A stretch of 5,873 bases of DNA, taken from positions 540-6,412 of the forward strand of contig DQHV01000193.1 of assembly GCA_003524335.1 (NCBI GenBank), given 5' to 3'. The notes under the pieces were generated by a model. The model saw nothing but the letters and a program-made list of their open reading frames with translations. It made no database searches and was not told the origin of the DNA. Both the position numbers and the translations under genes were made by a program. Source of the stretch: Candidatus Aminicenantota bacterium. Lineage in GTDB: Bacteria; Acidobacteriota; Aminicenantia; Aminicenantales; UBA8522. This document shows, piece by piece, positions 1 to 5,873 of this stretch; position 1 is the first letter of the stretch, and every line of letters starts with the position of its first letter.

Positions 1-2
1 CC

Positions 3-584
3 AACCAGATGGTCTACACCCCCCTCTTTCACAACATGAGCATCATCTTGCTGCTTATGCTTCCCCTGCTGACCATGAGGCTCTTCAGCGAGGAAAAGAA
101 GACCGGGACGGACGAGCTGCTGTACACCTCCCCGGTCAACGTCGGCCAGATCATCCTGGGCAAGTACCTGGCGGCGCTCGTGGTCCTGGCAGCGATGTTG
201 GGGTTGACCGCTCTCCTCTCCTTGTTCAGCTTCGCCTACGGCAATCCGGAAGTGCCCCAGATCTTGAACGGCTACCTGGGGCTGTTGCTCGTGGGGGCGG
301 CGTTTGTCGCGGCGGGGGTGTTTTTCTCCTCGCTCACTGAAAACCAGATCGTTTCGGCCATCCTGACCTTCGGCGCCCTGCTCCTGTTCTGGATCCTGAA
401 CTGGGCGGCCTACTCGGCCTCCGGGATGTGGAAGGACGCCCTCAACTATCTCTCCATCTTCCAGCACTTCGACGACATGACCCGGGGAATCCTTGACACC
501 AAGGATGTCGTCTATTACGTCAGTTTCGCCTTCTTCGGACTCTTCCTGACCCATTCCGTGATCCAGTCCAGACGTTGGAGATAA
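3..584 (+). CDS. GldF-like ABC-2 type transporter permease, 5' end cut by window edge
   Basis: This is the C-terminal part (about 193 residues) of an integral membrane permease of the ABC-2 / GldF family, which forms the membrane channel of an ABC transporter. The reading frame is open to the left edge, so the true start lies upstream; the ATG at 9 is internal. Family proteins usually have roughly 240 residues, so about one N-terminal membrane segment plus a cytoplasmic stretch is missing. Near the start is the family hallmark, a hydrophobic helix running into LTMRLFSEEKKTGT followed by ELLYTSPV. This is the conserved cytoplasmic segment thought to contact the ATPase. About four further hydrophobic helices follow, then a soluble segment with FQHFDDMTRGILDTKD, a last helix, and a basic tail (SRRWR). 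The GldG-like gene starts 3 bases after the stop, which supports the GldF-type assignment over a generic ABC-2 permease. Substrate is unknown. The family call is strong; a gliding role is not implied. Confidence 0.9.
   Translation, partial: NQMVYTPLFHNMSIILLLMLPLLTMRLFSEEKKTGTDELLYTSPVNVGQIILGKYLAALVVLAAMLGLTALLSLFSFAYGNPEVPQILNGYLGLLLVGAAFVAAGVFFSSLTENQIVSAILTFGALLLFWILNWAAYSASGMWKDALNYLSIFQHFDDMTRGILDTKDVVYYVSFAFFGLFLTHSVIQSRRWR
577..580 (+). promoter_or_regulatory. Shine-Dalgarno site for the GldG-like gene
   Basis: GGAG lies 7 bases before the ATG at 588, inside the last codons of the permease gene. It supports the ATG at 588 as the start and suggests that the permease and the GldG-like protein are translated from one message. 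Confidence 0.6.
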
Positions 585-587
585 GCC

Positions 588-2234
588 ATGGAAACGATCA
601 AGAAAAACCTCAACACCATCGGGGTGGCGCTCGTCGTTTTGGCCCTTATAGGCATGCAGATCTGGCCGCACCGTAAGACCGTCTTCCTGGTCATGGCCGT
701 GGTCGGGGCAGCGGCCATCGCCGTCTACGTAAGTCTCAACCTGGCTTCGCTCAAAAGGAGCGTCAGCCGCAAGTCCTTCCTCTATTCGAGCAACCTCCTG
801 CTCGTCGTCGTCCTTGTTTTGGCCATCCTCGTCCTCCTGAACTATTTTCTCTCGCGGCACAACTACAGGCTCGATTTCACCGAGGCCAAACTCCACAGCC
901 TCTCCGACCAGTCCATCCAGGTCCTGAAGAACTTGAAGAAGGACGTCCAAATCAAGGGTTTTTTCCGGGAGGGCAATTACGGTCGATCCAAGCTGGAAGA
1001 CCTGCTGAAAAATTACGGCTATTACTCAAAGAAGATCAAGTACGAGTTCATCGATCCCGATAAAAACCCCGGCCTCGTTAAGGCCTACGGTATCACCCAG
1101 GACGGGACGACAATCCTAGAGTCGGGAGGCCAGGAAAACCGCATCACTGCTTCAACCGAAGAGGACCTCACCAACGCCCTGATCAAGGCAACTCGAGTGA
1201 GCAAGAAAGTCATCTATTTCCTCGAGGGTCACGGCGAGCACAGCATCGAACAGACAGAAGACATCGGCTATTCGTTTGCCAAGGACGAGCTCCAAAAGCT
1301 CGGCTACGAGGCCAAGAAGCTGACCCTGGCGCTTTCCGAAACATTCCCTCAGGACTGCGCCCTCCTCGTCATCCCGGGGCCCCAGAAAGACCTCCTGCCC
1401 AACGAGCTGGAGACCATCCAGGCCTATATCTTCAAAGGCGGGCGTGTTTTCTTCATGGCCGACCCGGAGGTCGCCCCCGGCCTCGCCCCTTACCTGAGCC
1501 GCTTCGGCGCAAAACTCGAGGACGACGTGGTCGTGGACACGATCTCGCGCCTCTTCGGGGGCGACTATTTCATGCCGGTCGTCACCGAGTATGAAGCGCA
1601 TGAGATCACCCGCAACTTCCGGTACGCGACTTTCTTCCCTTATGCCCGGTCCGTCGAACCGGTCGAACCGAAGCCGGAAGGCATTACGACATCACTCTTG
1701 GGCAAGACGAGCCCCAACTCCTGGTCCGAAAGACAGCTCGACCAGAAGCAGGTGACCTTCGACAAGGATAAGGACAAACAAGGACCGATATCCCTGGCCG
1801 TTGTGGCCACCGTCCAAGCCCGGGCCGAGGAAAAGAAAGCCGGAACTCAGGAAGCGGCCGGGCAAAAGGCCGAGCCGCAGACGCCCGAAAAACAAGGGAA
1901 AGAGGACGAGAAAAAGAGTGAAGAAATAAATCCGGAGGAAACGCCGGTCACAGAGCCCAAGAAGGAGGGCCGAATAGCCGTCTTGGGCGATTCCGATTTT
2001 GCCAGCAACAGGTACTATGGCCTGTCCGGCAACGGGAACTTCTTCCTCAATGCCGTCAACTGGCTGACCGAAGAATCCGACCTGATTTCCATCCAGCTGA
2101 GAACATCCTCGCCCCGGACCGTGCAATTCACGCCCTCGCAGGGCCGGCTGATCTTCTTCGTCTCTGTCGTTATCCTCCCCCTCATCATCCTCATCCTCGG
2201 GATTTCAGTCTGGCTAAGGAGAAGGTCGTTATGA
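588..2234 (+). CDS. GldG-like ABC transporter auxiliary membrane protein (GIFT / ABC_transp_aux domain)
   Basis: This 548-residue protein resembles GldG, the membrane-anchored accessory subunit of GldF-type ABC transporters. Three hydrophobic helices lie near residues 10-27, 31-50 and 66-88. A large, probably extracytoplasmic domain follows, starting with the family-typical stretch around YRLDFTEAKLHSLSDQS. In that domain are FLEGHGEHS (GHGE at 214-217), a VIPGP segment, FFMADPE, and near the end GDSDFASN (467-474). All of these are typical of the GldG-type GIFT domain shared with IFT52. A final helix near 521-543 ends in a basic tail, so both ends are membrane-anchored. Residues about 412-461 form a Lys/Glu/Pro/Gln-rich linker of low complexity inserted before the last strand region. 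The start has a good Shine-Dalgarno site, and the stop overlaps the next gene's start (ATGA). Role in the complex is inferred from family and context; the transported substrate is unknown. Confidence 0.88.
   Translation: METIKKNLNTIGVALVVLALIGMQIWPHRKTVFLVMAVVGAAAIAVYVSLNLASLKRSVSRKSFLYSSNLLLVVVLVLAILVLLNYFLSRHNYRLDFTEAKLHSLSDQSIQVLKNLKKDVQIKGFFREGNYGRSKLEDLLKNYGYYSKKIKYEFIDPDKNPGLVKAYGITQDGTTILESGGQENRITASTEEDLTNALIKATRVSKKVIYFLEGHGEHSIEQTEDIGYSFAKDELQKLGYEAKKLTLALSETFPQDCALLVIPGPQKDLLPNELETIQAYIFKGGRVFFMADPEVAPGLAPYLSRFGAKLEDDVVVDTISRLFGGDYFMPVVTEYEAHEITRNFRYATFFPYARSVEPVEPKPEGITTSLLGKTSPNSWSERQLDQKQVTFDKDKDKQGPISLAVVATVQARAEEKKAGTQEAAGQKAEPQTPEKQGKEDEKKSEEINPEETPVTEPKKEGRIAVLGDSDFASNRYYGLSGNGNFFLNAVNWLTEESDLISIQLRTSSPRTVQFTPSQGRLIFFVSVVILPLIILILGISVWLRRRSL
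2216..2221 (+). promoter_or_regulatory. Strong Shine-Dalgarno site for the DUF4340 gene
   Basis: AAGGAG lies 9 bases before the ATG at 2231, within the last codons of the GldG-like gene. With the 4-base ATGA overlap at 2231-2234 it fixes the start of the DUF4340 gene and points to coupled translation of the two proteins. Confidence 0.7.
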
Positions 2235-3610
2235 AGCCCAAAACAACCCTCGTCCTCCTGGTCGTATTCGCGGTCCTCCTGGCGTCCGTGCTGCTCTTTG
2301 AATCCAGGAGCAAAGCCCGCAAGGAAACAGAAGAAAAAACCAAAAAGCTCGTCGACCTGGCTTCGGCGGACGTCGAGAAGATCACCCTGAAAAATGAGGG
2401 CGGAATTATCACCTTCAAAAAAGACGACAAAGGAGAATGGCTGATCGTCGAGCCGCTCGAAGCCAAGGCGGATGCCAGTGAAGTCAGCCGCCTGGCCGAG
2501 GACTTCTCCAGCCTTAAGTTCGAGCGCGTCATCGAAGCCGAAGGAGGCGATCCGGCCAAGTACGAGATCCCCAAAAAGGAGCTCACTCTCTGGTACAAAG
2601 GACAGGCTCAGCCCGTGAAGCTTCTCATCGGCATGGAGAATCCCCTCGACAGCACGCTCTTCGCCAAGAGAGAGGACGAAAAGAGGATCGTGCTCCTGGC
2701 CGGTTTTCTCAAGACCAACCTGGAAAAGAAAACGTTCGATTTCCGGCAGAAGGATATCTTCAAGTTCGAGCCGGAAGATATCGGCTCAATTAAGCTCAAG
2801 GCCAAAGAGATCTCCTGGCAGGCCCAGAAAAAAGAGGCCGAATGGTTCCTGGACAGCCCGGTGAAAGCGCTGGCCAAAAAGAGCCGGGTCGAAGAAGTGC
2901 TCAGGGCGCTCTCCAACCTGCGGGCCAAGGAGTTTGTCGCCGAGCAGAAGCAGGATGCCGAAATCGCTCAATTCGGTCTCGAGGAACCCGAATATGCCGT
3001 CGTTCTGAGCCTCCCGGCCAGGAACCAGGAGATCATGTTCTCCCTTCACAAACAGGACGACACCGTCTATGCGACGACTTCGGTCTCTACAAAAATCGTT
3101 ACTGCCGAGGGACAGGTGCTGACCGATATTGAAAAGAAGGTCGAAGATCTCAGGGAAAAACAGGTCGTTGTCTTCAACAGCTGGGAGGCCAGCAAAGTCG
3201 GCCTCAGGAAAGGCGAGCTCGCTCTGTCGGTCGCCAAAGACAAGGACAACAAGTGGCTATTCGAGGGACCAGCCAAAGAGGAAGCGGATGGGTCCCGGGT
3301 GGAAACCTTCATCCGGAAGATCGAGAGCCTCGAGGCGGTGGAGTTCATCGACTCGCCTGCCGACCTCCAGACCTACGGTCTGGCCCAGCCTCAGGCCGAG
3401 GTGACCGTCTGGACCAAGGACGGAGAAACAGAGAAGGAATTCAAGGTCTTGGTTGGGACAGAAGATCCCGAGAAAAAGCAGGTCTTCCTGAAAAATCCAA
3501 AACTCGAATATCTGTTCCGCGTCGAAGCCGCCTTCCTGGACGAATTTCCCAAGGAGGCCAAGGACTGGAAGCCGGAGGCGCCGGAACAGAAAAAAGAGGA
3601 CAGAAAGTAA
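2231..3610 (+). CDS. DUF4340 domain-containing protein with three internal repeats
   Basis: This 459-residue protein has one N-terminal hydrophobic segment (about residues 5-23), read as an uncleaved signal anchor, followed by a large soluble, charged region predicted outside the cytoplasmic membrane. It matches the DUF4340 family, which is commonly encoded right after GldF/GldG-type genes and has no established biochemical function. The soluble part is three similar units of about 136 residues (roughly 38-175, 176-311, 312-450). Each has a Trp followed by a Pro (W70, W205, W342), then a helix of the S-x-V-x-x-L type, then a YEI / FGLEEP / YGLAQP turn (111, 248, 382), then strands. Units one and two end in FR/LR-[QE]-K (171-174 and 307-310). 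The tail is Lys/Glu/Pro-rich. A coupled ATGA start and strong Shine-Dalgarno site place it in the ABC operon, so it is probably a periplasmic partner of the GldG-like protein. Family call is good; function is inferred from neighbours only. Confidence 0.85.
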   Translation: MKPKTTLVLLVVFAVLLASVLLFESRSKARKETEEKTKKLVDLASADVEKITLKNEGGIITFKKDDKGEWLIVEPLEAKADASEVSRLAEDFSSLKFERVIEAEGGDPAKYEIPKKELTLWYKGQAQPVKLLIGMENPLDSTLFAKREDEKRIVLLAGFLKTNLEKKTFDFRQKDIFKFEPEDIGSIKLKAKEISWQAQKKEAEWFLDSPVKALAKKSRVEEVLRALSNLRAKEFVAEQKQDAEIAQFGLEEPEYAVVLSLPARNQEIMFSLHKQDDTVYATTSVSTKIVTAEGQVLTDIEKKVEDLREKQVVVFNSWEASKVGLRKGELALSVAKDKDNKWLFEGPAKEEADGSRVETFIRKIESLEAVEFIDSPADLQTYGLAQPQAEVTVWTKDGETEKEFKVLVGTEDPEKKQVFLKNPKLEYLFRVEAAFLDEFPKEAKDWKPEAPEQKKEDRK

Positions 3611-3641
3611 GCCCGGTCTTCAGTCCGGCTCGAACGCAGCC

Positions 3642-4712
3642 TTGAAAAAAGAGCTCATCCGTTGGTATAAAGGCCATCACCGAGAACTCCCCTGGCGAAA
3701 GACCAAAGACCCCTATAAAATCTGGATTTCGGAGGTCATGCTGCAGCAGACCACGGCGTCCGCTGTGGTCCCCTACTATGAAAAGTGGCTCGATCTCTTT
3801 CCCGACATGAAAGCGCTGTCCCAGTCTTCTCAGCAAGAAGTCCTTAAAGCGTGGGAAGGACTCGGGTACTACCAGCGCGCCATAAACCTGCATCAGGCCG
3901 CCCGGACCATGTGCCGAAAGAACGTCTGCACTATCCCGGACAAATACGAGGACCTCATCGCTCTTCCTGGTGTTGGTCCCTACATTGCGGCGGCCGTTCT
4001 CAGCATCGCCTACGGACAGCCCTATCCCGTTCTGGACGCCAATGTCCGGCGGGTGGTTATGCGGCTGGCTGGGATACACGGTCAGTTCAGCCGCCGAACT
4101 GATAAAATCCTCTTCGGGAGGATCAAGGCCATTTTCCCGGCACGGAACGGCGGCGATTTCAATCAAGCCATGATGGAGCTCGGAGCCCTTGTCTGCAAGC
4201 CGAGGAACCCGGCCTGCCTTCTCTGTCCAGTCCAGCGATCCTGTCTAGCTTTTCAGCGCGGCGAGCAGGAGGTCATTCCCACACCTAGAAAGAGGAGTTG
4301 CCAGAAGATTGAGACCGTCGTCGGCGTCATCAGGGACGGCCGGCGCTACCTGATCCAGAAGAGACCTCCCCAAGGCCTGCTGGCCGGTCTCTGGGAATTC
4401 CCGGGCGGAAAGCGAGAGAAAGGAGAAACCCTCCGCGCCGCTCTCCACAGGGAGCTCCGGGAAGAGCTCACAGCTGAAGTGAAAATCGGCCGGCGGCTCC
4501 TCACAGTCCGCCATGCCTACACCCGGTTTCTAGTAACCCTTTTCGCTTTCGAATGCGAGCTCATCAGCCGCCCGAAATTTAGGAAAGGAAGCCCCCGCTG
4601 GGTCTTCCTCAAGGCCATGAAGCGCTATCCGTTCCCCTCCGGAAGCGCCAGGATCGTCCGTTTCCTGGAAGACACAGAAAGCAGAAGAGAGCGCAGCCGG
4701 TTGACGGGTTGA
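3642..4712 (+). CDS. mutY: A/G-specific adenine DNA glycosylase MutY with C-terminal Nudix-like domain
   Basis: MutY removes adenine mispaired with 8-oxoguanine in base-excision repair. The 356-residue product has a normal length. The N-terminal glycosylase domain contains ISEVMLQQT with catalytic Glu31 (Glu37 in E. coli), GLGYYQRA, a helix-hairpin-helix with LPGVGPYIAAAVL (108-120), and VLDANVRRV with catalytic Asp132 (Asp138 in E. coli). The [4Fe-4S] cysteines fit C-x6-C-x2-C-x5-C exactly: 185, 192, 195 and 201. The C-terminal domain (about 223-344) is MutT/Nudix-like, with FPGGKREKGE and RELREE giving an almost complete Nudix box. The position aligned with the 8-oxoguanine-reading loop is HAYTRF. 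The start is the TTG at 3642; the next in-frame ATG would remove the catalytic Glu, and no start lies further upstream after the stop at 3489. No clear Shine-Dalgarno site precedes it, so expression may be low or depend on read-through from the upstream operon. The gap to the DUF4340 gene is 31 bases. Confidence 0.97.
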   Translation: MKKELIRWYKGHHRELPWRKTKDPYKIWISEVMLQQTTASAVVPYYEKWLDLFPDMKALSQSSQQEVLKAWEGLGYYQRAINLHQAARTMCRKNVCTIPDKYEDLIALPGVGPYIAAAVLSIAYGQPYPVLDANVRRVVMRLAGIHGQFSRRTDKILFGRIKAIFPARNGGDFNQAMMELGALVCKPRNPACLLCPVQRSCLAFQRGEQEVIPTPRKRSCQKIETVVGVIRDGRRYLIQKRPPQGLLAGLWEFPGGKREKGETLRAALHRELREELTAEVKIGRRLLTVRHAYTRFLVTLFAFECELISRPKFRKGSPRWVFLKAMKRYPFPSGSARIVRFLEDTESRRERSRLTG

Positions 4713-4717
4713 AAGAC

Positions 4718-5761
4718 ATGGACGTCATCTACGAATTCGTCCCCTACGGAGAACGGTTCGATCCGCAGCCGGCAACCATCGTCCTGGACGTGGGGATGAG
4801 GACTGTCCCCGGAGTCATCGACCACCACCATCCGGAAGCCGAACCCGAATGCACGGCCTCCCTGATCGCCAAGCATCCGGAGTTCGTCCTCGACCATCTC
4901 AGCTCGTTTCGAGCGTCGCTGAAGGAAGGCCCCTTGACTCCCCTCCGCATCATCACCCATCGGCTGCCAGATTTCGACTCTCTCGCCTCGATCTTCCTGA
5001 CCCTGAAACTCCTGGAGACGGGAAGGATCACCCCTTCGCTCGAGAGGATCGCCCGCTACACGCGGATGGTCGATTCGGCATCCCTTCCCAAAGAGATCGA
5101 ACTGTCGTCAACACCCTATTCCATCCTGCGCGCCCTCTTCTCCGGGGCCAGGAAAGCGGAGGCAGAGATCAATCAGGAGCGCCTGGCCGAAGGCCTGAAA
5201 TTCATGCGCTTTCTCTATGCCAAGTCTGAGGAAGGCTACGAGATCGAGGAGAACCGCCGCCTGTTTTCCGGGATCGACCGCTATGAGCGGGCGATCCGAA
5301 AGGTCGAGAACGACTACTTTCAGTACCTCGACGACCTCAGCCGGGCGGAAAAGATTGTCGTGGACCTCCCCTTCTCGAACCAGACGGGCAGGAAGAAAGT
5401 GGACGGGCTGATTGTCCGGAACCCCACGAGCTTCCTCCTCAAAGAATGGTCCCGCCGCGATCTCGTTCAGTCGTCACTGAAGAAAGGTTTCTCTCTTCTG
5501 GTTACGAGCTTCGGCGGCCAGAGACACATCCTGGGCGTCGACCCGGAAATGGGAGTGAACCTCCGAGGTCTGGGCGGGCTCCTCAATCAGAAAGAAGCGG
5601 AGAGGAGAGAGGCTCAAGGCAAACCCTTAACCTGCCGCTGGTACGAGGGCAATTGTCCCTTCTTCAATTACCGGATCATCGACTCGCCCCAGGACGGGAC
5701 GGCGCTCAATCACAAAGATGTCATCGCTTGCCTCTGGACATTCAGCCAAAGCCTTCCCTAG
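4718..5761 (+). CDS. Uncharacterised protein with DHH-phosphoesterase-like motifs in permuted order
   Basis: I do not recognise this 347-residue protein as a named family. Counting from the ATG at 4718, the N-terminus has a strand with Asp24 (TIVLDVG), then VIDHHHPE (Asp35-His38) and a TASLI segment, which together look like motifs II and III of DHH phosphoesterases. Only after these comes ITHRLPDFDSLAS (His81, Asp85, Asp87), a good match to motif I, which is normally first. RMVDSAS (Asp119) may be the fourth metal-binding Asp. DHH enzymes are metal-dependent phosphodiesterases or phosphatases (RecJ, NrnA, exopolyphosphatase). The middle is helical and charged (about 145-210). The C-terminal part has SFGGQRHILGVDP, VNLRGLGGLL, and a WYEGN...DSPQDGT segment (308-328), but no classical DHHA1 GGGH motif. 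There is no signal peptide or membrane helix, so it is probably cytoplasmic. It starts 5 bases after the mutY stop; a TTG at 4709 overlapping that stop is an alternative start, and neither has a clear Shine-Dalgarno site. Function is inferred from motifs only. Confidence 0.8.
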   Translation: MDVIYEFVPYGERFDPQPATIVLDVGMRTVPGVIDHHHPEAEPECTASLIAKHPEFVLDHLSSFRASLKEGPLTPLRIITHRLPDFDSLASIFLTLKLLETGRITPSLERIARYTRMVDSASLPKEIELSSTPYSILRALFSGARKAEAEINQERLAEGLKFMRFLYAKSEEGYEIEENRRLFSGIDRYERAIRKVENDYFQYLDDLSRAEKIVVDLPFSNQTGRKKVDGLIVRNPTSFLLKEWSRRDLVQSSLKKGFSLLVTSFGGQRHILGVDPEMGVNLRGLGGLLNQKEAERREAQGKPLTCRWYEGNCPFFNYRIIDSPQDGTALNHKDVIACLWTFSQSLP

Positions 5762-5873
5762 GCCATCAAGCTTCAGCCTCTTCTTGCCCCGCACCTCGGT
5801 CACCCCCGCATTTTGGAATCACCAGAGGATGGTTTCGGCCAGGCCGTCCAGAGCCTAGACCGCCTGGAGAAGT

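Noticed and set aside
1152..2126. Two minus-strand open frames (149 and 144 codons) opposite the GldG-like gene
   Set aside because: Composition mirrors the sense gene (acidic or Leu/Gly-rich runs from the antisense of Lys/Glu codons); no family signal.
3612..3630. Small hairpin between the DUF4340 gene and mutY
   Set aside because: Only about four paired bases and no T-run, so it is not a credible terminator or regulator.
3441..4166. Long open frame (241 codons) on the minus strand across the DUF4340/mutY junction
   Set aside because: It lies wholly opposite two well-supported genes, has no recognisable motif, and is expected by chance in GC-rich coding DNA.
4701..4730. TTGACG at 4701 as a promoter -35 box for the DHH-like gene
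   Set aside because: No -10-like element lies at the right distance, and the position would put the start site inside the downstream gene.
5839..5867. Inverted repeat CCAGGC / GCCTGG as a terminator
   Set aside because: Only 6 paired bases around a 17-base loop and no T-run follows; such a match is likely by chance.
5762..5873. Possible end of a converging minus-strand gene, or a decayed gene, in the last 112 bases
   Set aside because: One minus frame is open from the edge to a stop at 5766-5768 and another has coding-like codons broken by two stops, but neither gives a recognisable protein and the stretch is too short to judge.

Overview
The window reads as GC-rich bacterial DNA (high fifties percent by eye) and is almost entirely coding on the + strand. 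Five genes lie end to end with gaps of 31 bases or less or with overlaps. Proteins rich in Lys/Glu, GC-ending codons and a GldF/GldG/DUF4340 cassette outside an obvious Bacteroidetes setting would fit an Acidobacteriota/Aminicenantes- or Deltaproteobacteria-like genome. That placement is a low-confidence guess, because the window holds no phylogenetic marker strong enough to settle it.

Region 1 (1-3610) is the end of an ABC-transporter operon. It starts inside a GldF-like ABC-2 permease, cut by the window edge. A GldG-like membrane-anchored auxiliary protein follows 3 bases later, and a DUF4340 protein overlaps it by an ATGA junction. Tight spacing and good Shine-Dalgarno sites suggest one translationally coupled unit building one envelope complex. 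The ATPase partner is not in the window and is expected just upstream. The cargo is unknown; similarity to gliding-motility proteins does not prove gliding. The DUF4340 protein shows a clear threefold internal repeat of about 136 residues.

Region 2 (3642-5761) holds mutY, an A/G-mismatch adenine glycosylase with a nearly intact Nudix box in its C-terminal domain. It is followed, with stop and start nearly touching, by an uncharacterised protein. That protein carries DHH-phosphoesterase-like motifs in an unusual order: the DHH motif comes before the HxxPDxDS motif, as if the fold were circularly permuted. This is the most interesting item in the window.

The last 112 bases (5762-5873) contain no gene or terminator that I can support. 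I see no RNA gene, mobile element, CRISPR array or attachment site. Apart from the possibly permuted DHH-like protein, the content looks like ordinary chromosomal housekeeping and envelope genes.
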